Source of the DNA: an uncultured Lachnospiraceae bacterium
GTDB taxonomy: Bacteria; Bacillota_A; Clostridia; Lachnospirales; Lachnospiraceae
Reading direction: 5' to 3'
DNA length: 8,183 bases
Assembly (NCBI GenBank): GCA_902767195.1
Contig: CACXGS010000156.1
Span: 1 to 8,183 of the forward strand
The translations under genes and the position numbers were made by a program. Positions 1 to 5,902 of the stretch are shown here, piece after piece. The stretch's first letter is position 1; the number at the start of each line of letters is the position of its first letter. The notes beneath the pieces were generated by a model. It was not told the DNA's origin, did not search any database, and saw nothing but the letters and a program-made list of their open reading frames with translations.

Positions 1-653
1 GGAGCTGCGGAAAAGCTGAAAGCTACCCCGCCTACCTGCTGGTCGGTGAAAGAAATGTAACCTGCTTTCCTGCGGAGAGCTGCCGGAAGCATGCGATGGA
101 TAAAACTCATCACGATCCGTGCATTTTCTTCGAATTCTTCCCGCTTCCACGATTCGCAAACCAGGTTGATCCCGCTGGTCTCTCCGAGCATACTCCGATA
201 AGCCAGGCGGACCAGCCGGCCGATCTTTTCCGATAACCTGCTTTTCCAGATCAGAGGGATCAGTTCCTCCTCGGACGGAGGATCCAGATCAGCAGGCGCA
301 AGATCCTGACCCCGGGCCTCTCCCCATTCCGGCAGGGGAGCCAGATAAAGGCCGGGATCCGGCTCTGTGCCCATCTGGTACAGACGGACATTCTTATTCT
401 GCCGGCCATCCTTACCGGATTCACAGGGTATCCCCCATGCTCTCACAAATCCAGCTGCTTTGCTGTAGAGGAGCATCTCGACAGGGACCCGGTGCCGGGT
501 ATCTACATCAAGGCCTGCGGCAATCTTCTCCATCTCCCTGATCGTATCTCTTTTTCCGGGTGAGGAGGTTGCAACAAGCCCCCACCCCAGGCCGTTCCCG
601 GTCAGACTGTGGTCAGACCAGGTATATTCATGTCTTGGGATGCTTATACTCAT
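1..653 (-). CDS. GAP1-like (GTPase-associated protein 1) family protein, C-terminus outside window
   Basis: The frame is open from an ATG at 653-651 to the left edge, giving 217 codons with no stop, so the gene is partial. The ATG overlaps the stop of the upstream GTPase gene by 4 nt (ATGA at 650-653), with a purine-rich AGGGGG about 8 nt upstream, so translation is probably coupled. The N-terminus (residues 9-32: HEYTWSD, then a Gly-rich GNGLGWGLVATSSP stretch) and a GKDGR segment near 80-84 resemble the N-terminal type 2 domain of GAP1 proteins as I recall it. Residues 130-205 are mostly helical and contain MLPAALRRKAGYISF, like the middle domain of that family. No catalytic motif is visible. 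GAP1 proteins are known mainly as conserved neighbours of predicted conflict-system GTPases and their biochemistry is not established to my knowledge. The family call rests on pattern recognition plus the adjacent GTPase. The reading frame itself is secure. Confidence 0.8.
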   Translation of the reverse strand, partial: MSISIPRHEYTWSDHSLTGNGLGWGLVATSSPGKRDTIREMEKIAAGLDVDTRHRVPVEMLLYSKAAGFVRAWGIPCESGKDGRQNKNVRLYQMGTEPDPGLYLAPLPEWGEARGQDLAPADLDPPSEEELIPLIWKSRLSEKIGRLVRLAYRSMLGETSGINLVCESWKREEFEENARIVMSFIHRMLPAALRRKAGYISFTDQQVGGVAFSFSAA

Positions 654-2071
654 TCAAGCCACCCCCTCTCCTGCATGTATTTCATGACCATCCACAGAAC
701 CGGATCTTCTATGCGCATCGGACGCACCGGTCCGACAGCCTTCACCACTTTCTGTGCACCGTCCATCTCTTCCTTGGTCTCGCAGCCTAAAGCGGACATG
801 GCAAACAGGCTGCTCTCTTTATAATCCGCCAGATTTCTCTGCAGGCGGAACACTTTCTGGTCAAAGATCTGCTTCAGGATGTCCTGCCTCAGGAAATGGT
901 GGTCCGTGTTGATAAAACCGGTACCGGGCTGGTTCCTCTCAAACAGCAGGCTGCTCCCTGTGTATTCGAGGATCTCCCCCAGATCTTCCAGCAGGTCGCT
1001 CTTGGCTATGGTCAGAGCCATATATTTCCGGGACAGTTCCGGTTCTCCCAGCATGCTGCGGAAATTATCCATGACCGTCTCAACACGGCGTTCCGTCAGA
1101 TAGCCGGCCCCGCCCTTGCTGGCGATCAGAAAATCATCCTGGTTCATCAGCTGCTTGCCGTTCTCATTGCTGAGCCGCTGGATATTACTCTGCTCCTGCC
1201 TGGTCATAACGTGAAGTCCGGAGAGGATCGTGCTCTCATCGGGCACCACGCTGGTGATCAGGGAATGCTCCAGATGCATCTGGGCCGGATCCACCAGATA
1301 GATATAGCCATCCATATGGCGGACAAAGCCGGTGCGGCCGTTGCCGACCGCCTCTCCCAGAAGTTCCCCTGCCACATCATAGATCGCGACGATCAGGGGC
1401 AGGACCTTGTCATCGATCCGGTATGTCATCTCCAGAAAGAGCGGTTTTCGGAAAGTCTTGCTGGTAGACTCCGGACAGATGCCGTAGAGATACAGTCTGT
1501 CCGCATTCCGGTCCATCTCCAGCTTGTAGTCGTCCACCACGGAACCGGCGGAACTTCTGACAAAGAGATTCTCCCGCTGCATAGCCTCGTAGCCGTTCAT
1601 GACCAGCGAGCACAGATAAACGGTCTTCCCGGAGGCTACGCTCCCCGCAAGACCTATCCTTATCATATCATATTTGAAAAAATGATGGGGTAATATATTG
1701 TGGCAGAAAGGACAGACCATTGTGTTGGAAAAGACGGTGATCGGTCCCTCATCCACCTGAAATGTATAGCCGCAGCTCTCCTCATTATACCGTTTGGCCG
1801 CCAGATCACGGCCGGAGGACATCAGTTCCTGGTTCAGTTCGGTGATGCTGTCGTTATCAATGATGATCCTCCTAGAGTCAATCTGTTCCTCGGGGATACC
1901 CATGGAAGACCAGAAGATCTCATAGACAGTATCTGTTTTGGGGGAAAGATAACTGCCGAGAGCCGGCGACTGGAATCTCGCGCCGTCGGCGTGGATCAGA
2001 AAACCTGCCTCATCATTGGCGATCTCCCGAAAACAATGAGGACATTTTTTTATTTTTTTCGTATCAGCCAT
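650..2071 (-). CDS. Zinc-ribbon P-loop GTPase of a putative conflict (DO-GTPase/GAP1-type) system
   Basis: This 473-residue protein has a full set of GTPase motifs. The Walker A/G1 motif is GSVASGKT (143-150). A G3-like DVAG lies at 232-235, following a hydrophobic strand. An NKxD-like AKSD is at 356-359, and a SAL motif at 427-429 sits where G5 is expected. Two Cys pairs, CPHC (10-13) and CPFC (120-123), flank a region of about 105 residues and can form one split zinc site just before the G domain. There is no signal peptide or clear membrane helix, so it is probably cytoplasmic, perhaps recruited by the membrane protein encoded upstream. The start is an ATG with AGGAGG 5 nt upstream, 15 nt after the preceding stop. 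The following GAP1-like gene overlaps its stop. The domain layout and partner suggest the double-GTPase group of predicted NTP-dependent conflict systems, and the function is inferred only from that. Two A7 runs lie in codons 5-10. Confidence 0.88.
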   Translation of the reverse strand: MADTKKIKKCPHCFREIANDEAGFLIHADGARFQSPALGSYLSPKTDTVYEIFWSSMGIPEEQIDSRRIIIDNDSITELNQELMSSGRDLAAKRYNEESCGYTFQVDEGPITVFSNTMVCPFCHNILPHHFFKYDMIRIGLAGSVASGKTVYLCSLVMNGYEAMQRENLFVRSSAGSVVDDYKLEMDRNADRLYLYGICPESTSKTFRKPLFLEMTYRIDDKVLPLIVAIYDVAGELLGEAVGNGRTGFVRHMDGYIYLVDPAQMHLEHSLITSVVPDESTILSGLHVMTRQEQSNIQRLSNENGKQLMNQDDFLIASKGGAGYLTERRVETVMDNFRSMLGEPELSRKYMALTIAKSDLLEDLGEILEYTGSSLLFERNQPGTGFINTDHHFLRQDILKQIFDQKVFRLQRNLADYKESSLFAMSALGCETKEEMDGAQKVVKAVGPVRPMRIEDPVLWMVMKYMQERGWLE

Positions 2072-2086
2072 TCTATCCTCCTGTCA

Positions 2087-2662
2087 TCAGCAGGGCCTGC
2101 TTGCCCTGATCGAGATCTCATGCTTGGTTTCCAGAATAATGTAATAAAGAATGTCCTGGCGGATCAGGGCCTGCATCGTCTGCACACCGCTGTCCCGGCC
2201 AAAACCATCCTCCCGGATCTCAAAGGGATATTCCGTGGACCGGACCAACAGGGTAGCCGGCTCGTCCGCCGCACAGATTTCAATCCCCTGGTCCTCAATA
2301 TAGTAGGTGAATTCCTTACCGGAAGGGTGCCGCCCGTGCATCATGATCTGATCAAGGGGGATCTTCCCTCTTCTTCTCTTCCCGCTTGGCAGAGTTGCCG
2401 CGCATCCGCCGAAAGCAGACCCGTGGACAATACGGAAATCACAGCATAAGGCTCTGTCAGCCAGAAGCCGCTCTTCCTCCTCCTGCCTCTGTCTCTCCTC
2501 TTCCAGACGCTGGGCCTCCTCCTCGGAAATATCTTCCGCGATATCCATAAGATATGCGTTCTGGGAGAGCCTCTCTTTATAAGAACGATAGGTCAAAAGC
2601 CCGGCCATCGCAGTAATTGCGGCTGCCAGCAGCCCGGCTTGCATGGCAATGGTGATAAACAT
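2087..2662 (-). CDS. Single-pass membrane protein with coiled coil and unknown C-terminal domain
   Basis: This is the first gene of the GTPase operon. I chose the ATG at 2662-2660 (191 residues) because a GGAG at 2676-2673 lies 10 nt upstream. An in-frame GTG at 2671 would add three residues, but that Shine-Dalgarno would then be only 1 nt away. Residues 2-24 form a hydrophobic helix followed by Arg/Lys, predicting a membrane anchor with the rest cytoplasmic. Residues 42-69 are almost all Glu, Arg and Gln with Leu spacing (for example EEEAQRLEEERQRQ), a likely charged coiled coil. Residues 73-191 alternate hydrophobic and polar in a beta-rich pattern with Cys at 73, 74 and 87, and I do not recognise the domain. 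The gene ends in a double TGA, 15 nt before the GTPase start. By position it is the likely membrane anchor or sensor of the GTPase/GAP1 set, which is an inference from operon context. Confidence 0.82.
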   Translation of the reverse strand: MFITIAMQAGLLAAAITAMAGLLTYRSYKERLSQNAYLMDIAEDISEEEAQRLEEERQRQEEEERLLADRALCCDFRIVHGSAFGGCAATLPSGKRRRGKIPLDQIMMHGRHPSGKEFTYYIEDQGIEICAADEPATLLVRSTEYPFEIREDGFGRDSGVQTMQALIRQDILYYIILETKHEISIRASRPC

Positions 2663-2699
2663 AACACTCACACTCCATCTACAGTATAGTCTGTTTCAT

Positions 2700-2727
2700 T
2701 TTATTCTAAGCCCCCCGTTCCGGTCAA
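2700..2727 (-). promoter_or_regulatory. Candidate sigma-A promoter for the membrane protein-GTPase-GAP1 operon
   Basis: On the minus strand TTGACC (2727-2722, 5/6 match to the -35 consensus) is followed after 16 nt by AATAAA (2705-2700, 4/6 match to the -10 consensus). Transcription would start near 2693, leaving a 5' leader of about 30 nt with the GGAG ribosome binding site. A second -10-like box, TATACT at 2688-2683, lacks a good -35 and would leave a leader of only about 14 nt. A G6 run fills part of the spacer. Confidence 0.4.
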
Positions 2728-2763
2728 TAAAAACTGTTTACAGGATTTTGCTTTTCCCCCGAA

Positions 2764-2780
2764 TTCATTGATTAAATGAA
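2764..2780. promoter_or_regulatory. 17-bp palindrome over the araC -35 box, candidate operator
   Basis: TTCATT-GATTA-AATGAA is a perfect 6-bp inverted repeat around a 5-bp centre. It covers the -35 box (2768-2773) of the regulator promoter, so a bound protein would block RNA polymerase. Its position in the divergent control region suggests autoregulation or control of the neighbouring operon. The arms are AT-rich, so chance occurrence is possible. Confidence 0.35.
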
Positions 2781-2796
2781 GAAAATATCGTACAAT
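2768..2796 (+). promoter_or_regulatory. Sigma-A promoter of the first AraC regulator
   Basis: TTGATT (2768-2773, 4/6) and TACAAT (2791-2796, 5/6) are separated by exactly 17 nt. The expected start is near 2803, giving a leader of about 21 nt that contains the AGGAGG ribosome binding site at 2811-2816. This rules out the upstream in-frame ATG at 2776, which lies inside the promoter. Confidence 0.7.
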
Positions 2797-2823
2797 ATCC
2801 TTAGGAATAAAGGAGGAAAACTC

Positions 2824-3744
2824 ATGCCCGATCCATTGACCGTCACCAGAGAGTTCGAGATCACTCACATATATTCATTATACACCTATCGCTATAAAAG
2901 TGACTATTTTTTCAAAAGTGAATATCACGAATATCGGCAGCTGCTTTATATCCGGAGCGGGAGCATAGAGATTTCCTCTTCGAACGAAACGATCATCCTG
3001 CAGCCCGGCCAGCTTTTTCTGGAAGCGGCAAACGTGAGTTACTCCCTGCGCCTGGCGGGGGAAGAAACCGCCACGGTTTTCTGCCTGGGCTTTGACTGCG
3101 AGGGTGAGTCCCTGGAACTGCTGACAGCCCGCCCCTTTGTCCTGTCTGATAAAGAAAAACAGCTGATCGCCCTGATCACGGAGGAAGGCCAGCGCTGTTT
3201 CTCCTTCAGCCTCGACGCGGAAGGAACAGCCTCTCTGGAGAGGAATTATAACTGTCCTTTCGGGGGAGAACAGTTAGTCAGCGGCTATCTGGAAAGTCTT
3301 TTGATCAGTATCATGCGGGGCCGGTCCCTCTCTGACTACTCCCTGCCGGAGATCCAGAGTTCGGAGACGAACCGGATCCTCTTCCACCGGATCGTGGATT
3401 ACTTCGAGGACCATATTACTGACCAACTGACGATCGAGATGCTCTGCCAGGAATTCTCCATAGGCCGTGCCCATCTCCAGCGCATATTCCGGGAATATAC
3501 AGGCTATCCTGCCATCGACTATTTCTGCCGCATGCGGATCTCCAATGCCAGAAAGTATCTGCGGGAGCACGATGAGTCTCTGAAAGATACAGCCAGCGCT
3601 CTGGGTTATCATTCCGCCCACTACTTTTCCAGGCAGTTCCGGCAGTTCACCGGCATGACTCCCTCCGAATATCAGAAAAGGGTTCGTCTGGCCCGCAGCA
3701 ATCCGCTCTACCAGCGCATGGACCTGGACCACAGTGACAGATAA
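2824..3744 (+). CDS. AraC/XylS family transcriptional regulator
   Basis: This 306-residue protein is a typical full-length AraC-family regulator. The N-terminal half (about 10-95) is a cupin-like sensing domain, with the QLLYIRSGSIEI strand pair and the LQPGQLFLEAAN segment typical of such folds. The C-terminal 100 residues hold the double helix-turn-helix, with HTH1 at about 203-224 (TIEMLCQEFSIGRAHLQRIF) and HTH2 at about 252-274. HTH2 is followed by the family signature around YFSRQFRQFTGMTPSEYQ. The start is the ATG with AGGAGG 7 nt upstream. An ATG 48 nt earlier falls within the promoter and is rejected. It is transcribed divergently from the GTPase operon across 161 bp, the usual arrangement of an AraC regulator and its target, so it may control that operon, itself, or both. 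The ligand cannot be read from the sequence. The gene ends at a bidirectional terminator. Confidence 0.93.
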   Translation: MPDPLTVTREFEITHIYSLYTYRYKSDYFFKSEYHEYRQLLYIRSGSIEISSSNETIILQPGQLFLEAANVSYSLRLAGEETATVFCLGFDCEGESLELLTARPFVLSDKEKQLIALITEEGQRCFSFSLDAEGTASLERNYNCPFGGEQLVSGYLESLLISIMRGRSLSDYSLPEIQSSETNRILFHRIVDYFEDHITDQLTIEMLCQEFSIGRAHLQRIFREYTGYPAIDYFCRMRISNARKYLREHDESLKDTASALGYHSAHYFSRQFRQFTGMTPSEYQKRVRLARSNPLYQRMDLDHSDR

Positions 3745-3763
3745 GATTACCATAACAGGCTAC

Positions 3764-3798
3764 AAAAAATGCCGGACTCCCGAGTCCGGCATCTTTTT
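3764..3798. terminator. Bidirectional Rho-independent terminator
   Basis: Perfect 10-bp arms, ATGCCGGACT (3769-3778) and AGTCCGGCAT (3783-3792), enclose a CCCG loop. They are followed by a T-rich tail (CTTTTTATT) on the plus strand and preceded by A6, which reads as T6 on the minus strand. It lies between the convergent AraC and nucleotidyltransferase genes and can end both transcripts. Confidence 0.95.
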
Positions 3799-3826
3799 AT
3801 TGATCTGATGGAAGGATCTGTGGAGA

Positions 3827-4771
3827 TTACGCCCAGAGATCCTTCGGATACAGCTTGTCCGGTCCGACCTCCTGGCTGTCGCTCCTCATCCCGGCCAGGG
3901 CATTCACGACAACTTCCTTGTCTTCCTGATAGGTCACGCCATACCATTTCTGCTCGGATTCCCTCACTTCCACGGTAGCCTTGCCTTCCTTCAGCAGCGC
4001 CTCCACGACACTGGGAAGAAAATATTCGCATTTTTCCGGGTTCTCCTTCAGGCCCTTGTCCAGGAATGCCGGGAATTTCTCTTCCAGGGCATCCATGAAA
4101 CTGCGGCTGAATCCCCAGCAATTCATGGAAACCGGCGTACGGTCCGGCAAGGGATTCCAGGTTGCTCCGTCATCCAGGGTATAAGCGGCTCCCTGGCCGA
4201 CCTTCTCGATCCGTGTCCGCTCCACGATCTCAGTAAGAAAATGATCCTCATCCACCGTACAGACTCCTCTGGCAACATGGCCATTCTCCGTGATCGTCTT
4301 CTCAATATGGAAGCCCACCATCACATAGCGGTAGAGGTCATCATCTTCATGGCTGATGAGATAATCATAGAGGACCGCAAAGGCCTTGGGACCGTAATAA
4401 TCATCTGCATTGATCACCGCAAAAGGACCGTCCACTACGTCCTTACAACACAGCACCGCATGACCGGTACCAAACGGTTTGACTCTGCCCTCGGGGACTT
4501 CATAGCCTTCCGGCAGAACATCAAGCTCCTGGAATACATACTCCACCTCCATAAAAGGCTCGATCCTGCTGCCGATCACTTCTTTAAAATCCTTCTCGAT
4601 GGCATGCTTTATGATAAATACCACTTTTTTAAATCCCGCTCTCCTGGCGTCAAACACACTGTAGTCCAGAATTGCATGACCCTGGTCGTCCACAGGATCC
4701 ATCTGCTTCAATCCACCATACCGACTGCCCATCCCGGCTGCCAAAACTACCAATACAGGTTCTTTTTTCAT
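3827..4771 (-). CDS. Nucleotidyltransferase (sugar-phosphate NTP-transferase family)
   Basis: This 314-residue protein belongs to the GT-A-like nucleotidyltransferase superfamily, which joins a sugar phosphate or similar phosphate to an NTP to make an activated NDP-linked donor. The nucleotide-binding signature LAAGMGSRYGGLKQ is at 10-23, with Arg17 and Lys22 placed for phosphate contact. GTGHAVL at 101-107 contacts the base in relatives. NADDYYG at 121-127 carries the metal-binding acidic residues. The C-terminal KWYGVTYQEDK segment (275-285) is typical of a group common in Clostridia. I chose the ATG at 4771 because AGGTGG lies 8 nt upstream. A GTG at 4783 would overlap that ribosome binding site. 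The exact substrate cannot be read and no glycan or phosphocholine genes are adjacent. The gene appears monocistronic, with an AraC regulator divergently upstream and a shared terminator downstream. Confidence 0.92.
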   Translation of the reverse strand: MKKEPVLVVLAAGMGSRYGGLKQMDPVDDQGHAILDYSVFDARRAGFKKVVFIIKHAIEKDFKEVIGSRIEPFMEVEYVFQELDVLPEGYEVPEGRVKPFGTGHAVLCCKDVVDGPFAVINADDYYGPKAFAVLYDYLISHEDDDLYRYVMVGFHIEKTITENGHVARGVCTVDEDHFLTEIVERTRIEKVGQGAAYTLDDGATWNPLPDRTPVSMNCWGFSRSFMDALEEKFPAFLDKGLKENPEKCEYFLPSVVEALLKEGKATVEVRESEQKWYGVTYQEDKEVVVNALAGMRSDSQEVGPDKLYPKDLWA

Positions 4772-4787
4772 AATCTTACCCACCTTC

Positions 4788-4804
4788 TTTATAAACTTTA
4801 TAAA
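4788..4804. repeat. TTTATAAA direct repeat upstream of the nucleotidyltransferase
   Basis: The palindromic octamer TTTATAAA occurs twice, separated by one C (4788-4795 and 4797-4804). On the minus strand the distal copy supplies a TATAAA -10-like box that would start transcription near 4790, just ahead of the ribosome binding site. No convincing -35 box is at the right distance. It is either the core promoter of the nucleotidyltransferase gene or simple AT-rich sequence. Confidence 0.3.
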
Positions 4805-4843
4805 TATGTATTGTGTCTTTTATTGAATAATTTTATTTTTTTG

Positions 4844-4872
4844 TTGTATTAAACCTAATAAAGTCCTATAAT
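4844..4872 (+). promoter_or_regulatory. Sigma-A promoter of the second AraC regulator
   Basis: A perfect TATAAT (4867-4872) lies 17 nt after TTGTAT (4844-4849, 3/6 match to the -35 consensus). Transcription should start near 4879-4881, giving a leader of about 110 nt rich in inverted repeats. The weak -35 box next to a perfect -10 box would fit a promoter needing an activator, but that is inference. Confidence 0.55.
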
Positions 4873-4882
4873 AGTAATAGGT

Positions 4883-4916
4883 TTTATCAGATGGGAGAAG
4901 ACTCTCATCTGATAAA
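4883..4916 (+). promoter_or_regulatory. 15-bp stem-loop at the predicted mRNA 5' end
   Basis: Arms TTTATCAGATGGGAG (4883-4897) and CTCTCATCTGATAAA (4902-4916) pair over 15 bp with one G-U, closing an AAGA loop. The stem begins only about 3 nt after the predicted transcription start. No T-run follows, so it is not a terminator. A 5'-terminal stem can protect mRNA from 5'-dependent decay, or the DNA palindrome could be an operator. Confidence 0.6.
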
Positions 4917-4925
4917 CGCTCCGCA

Positions 4926-4961
4926 AAGACTCGCAAGCGAGTCTTGAATTATTTCAAGCTC
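4926..4961 (+). promoter_or_regulatory. Two overlapping, mutually exclusive leader hairpins
   Basis: Hairpin one pairs AAGACTCGC (4926-4934) with GCGAGTCTT (4937-4945). Hairpin two pairs CTTGAA (4943-4948) with TTCAAG (4953-4958), extended by GAG/CTC (4939-4941 with 4959-4961) around one bulged T. They share 4939-4945 and cannot form together. AAGACTC also occurs in the loop and 3' arm of the upstream stem (4898-4904) and could pair with the same GAGTCTT. A T6 run at 4969-4974 lies 7 nt after hairpin two, too far for a standard terminator. Confidence 0.4.
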
Positions 4962-4990
4962 AGTATCCTTTTTTACAGGGGAGGTTCTTT

Positions 4991-5824
4991 ATGGAACAGA
5001 CCAGATATACCATTCAGCAACATACCATTCACGTTAAATCAAAGATAAAGTTATCTCACGTGAATATGTATCATTGTGAATCTGATACACACAATATTGC
5101 GCCGGGCTATCCCTATTCCAAACTAATCTTTGTTCAAAAAGGATCCGGACAGATTCATTTACAGGAACAGATCATTCCTGTAAAAGAAAATGACCTTTTT
5201 ATCATGAATCCTGACAAGCATCGTTTTTCCGTTTATGTGACAGATTCCCCGCTGGAATTCACCGTTCTTGGCATAGAGAATATCTACTTTGAATCGAAGG
5301 ATAACAGTCCGCTCGCAACCTTCCAGCAGGTTTCATTTCTGAACGACAACTATGTCACCATTGCCAGGATGATGATCCGGGAGATAAGCAATCACCTGAA
5401 TTCTTTTGAGCTGGCATGTAATTATTATATGAACCTTCTCCTCATCGAGATCGAGCGGGAGACGAATTATAATTACAGTTCTGCCAGCAAGGAAAAGAAG
5501 TCCAAGGACTGCAGATTTGTAAAGGAATATCTGGATGCCCATTACACTGAGAATATCACGCTGGATGTTCTCTCTGAAAAGAGTGAGATGAACAAGTATT
5601 ACCTGGTTCATTCTTTCACGAAAACATTTGGGTGTTCCCCCATCAGCTACCTGAATGAAAAAAGGATTGAAGAAAGCAAGCGGCTCCTGGAGACAACCAA
5701 TCTTTCCATCGCGGAGATTGCGGTGGAGATCGGATTTTCTTCCCAGTCCTACTTCTCCCAGTCCTTTAAAAAGAACACTTACATGACTCCGAATGAGTAC
5801 CGGAGATCAACCAGGATCACCTAG
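4991..5824 (+). CDS. AraC/XylS family transcriptional regulator
   Basis: This 277-residue protein has the standard AraC layout. An N-terminal cupin-like domain (about 30-100) includes IAPGYPYSKLIFVQKGSGQI and the ENDLFIMNPDKHRFSVY segment with a surface His. A helical linker follows (about 120-157). The DNA-binding domain (174-274) has HTH1 at about 190-211 (LDVLSEKSEMNKYYLVHSF) and HTH2 at about 239-261 (IAEIAVEIGFSSQSYFSQSF), ending in the family signature TPNEYRR. The start is an ATG with GGAGG 6 nt upstream. It is more AT-rich and Lys-rich than the first regulator and shows only family-level similarity to it. It is divergent from the nucleotidyltransferase gene, which it might regulate. 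A structured leader of about 110 nt suggests extra post-transcriptional control. The ligand is unknown. No terminator is evident after the stop. Confidence 0.93.
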   Translation: MEQTRYTIQQHTIHVKSKIKLSHVNMYHCESDTHNIAPGYPYSKLIFVQKGSGQIHLQEQIIPVKENDLFIMNPDKHRFSVYVTDSPLEFTVLGIENIYFESKDNSPLATFQQVSFLNDNYVTIARMMIREISNHLNSFELACNYYMNLLLIEIERETNYNYSSASKEKKSKDCRFVKEYLDAHYTENITLDVLSEKSEMNKYYLVHSFTKTFGCSPISYLNEKRIEESKRLLETTNLSIAEIAVEIGFSSQSYFSQSFKKNTYMTPNEYRRSTRIT

Positions 5825-5860
5825 GATCTTTCCGGGCAGTCCGCCCGCAGTCAGAATCTT

Positions 5861-5902
5861 AAGTCATCAATCTAAAGTTATCAATCTGAAAGCATCCATC
5901 TA
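5861..5902. repeat. Three tandem 14-bp imperfect repeats
   Basis: The units are AAGTCATCAATCTA (5861-5874), AAGTTATCAATCTG (5875-5888) and AAAGCATCCATCTA (5889-5902). Units one and two differ at 2 of 14 positions, and units one and three at 3 of 14. The last unit overlaps the stop codon of the CPBP gene. A more degenerate unit may precede at 5848-5860. There is no spacer structure, so this is a short tandem duplication rather than a CRISPR array. Confidence 0.7.

Noticed and set aside
896..1693. 265-codon plus-strand open frame
   Set aside because: It lies wholly antisense to the GTPase gene, whose motifs, ribosome binding site and operon spacing are clear. The translation is low-complexity and resembles no family.
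1700..2449. 249-codon plus-strand open frame
   Set aside because: It is antisense to the GTPase N-terminus and the membrane protein gene, crosses their junction, and has no recognisable domain.
2776..2823. Upstream in-frame ATG giving a 16-residue extension of the first AraC protein
   Set aside because: The codon lies between the -35 and -10 boxes, and the AGGAGG at 2811-2816 points to the ATG at 2824.
3274..3753. 159-codon minus-strand open frame
   Set aside because: It is antisense to the helix-turn-helix half of the first AraC gene, so it is a shadow frame.
3747..4121. 124-codon minus-strand open frame
   Set aside because: It overlaps the nucleotidyltransferase in another frame, runs through the terminator hairpin, and has the Gly/Arg-rich composition of a shadow.
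4241..4852. 203-codon plus-strand open frame
   Set aside because: It is antisense to the nucleotidyltransferase and ends inside the promoter of the second AraC gene.
5833..5847. CGGGC/GCCCG hairpin as terminator of the second AraC gene or the CPBP gene
   Set aside because: The stem is only 5 bp and no T-run follows on either strand.
5861..5902. CRISPR-like array
   Set aside because: The units are 14 bp with no spacers and only three copies, and no cas gene is present.
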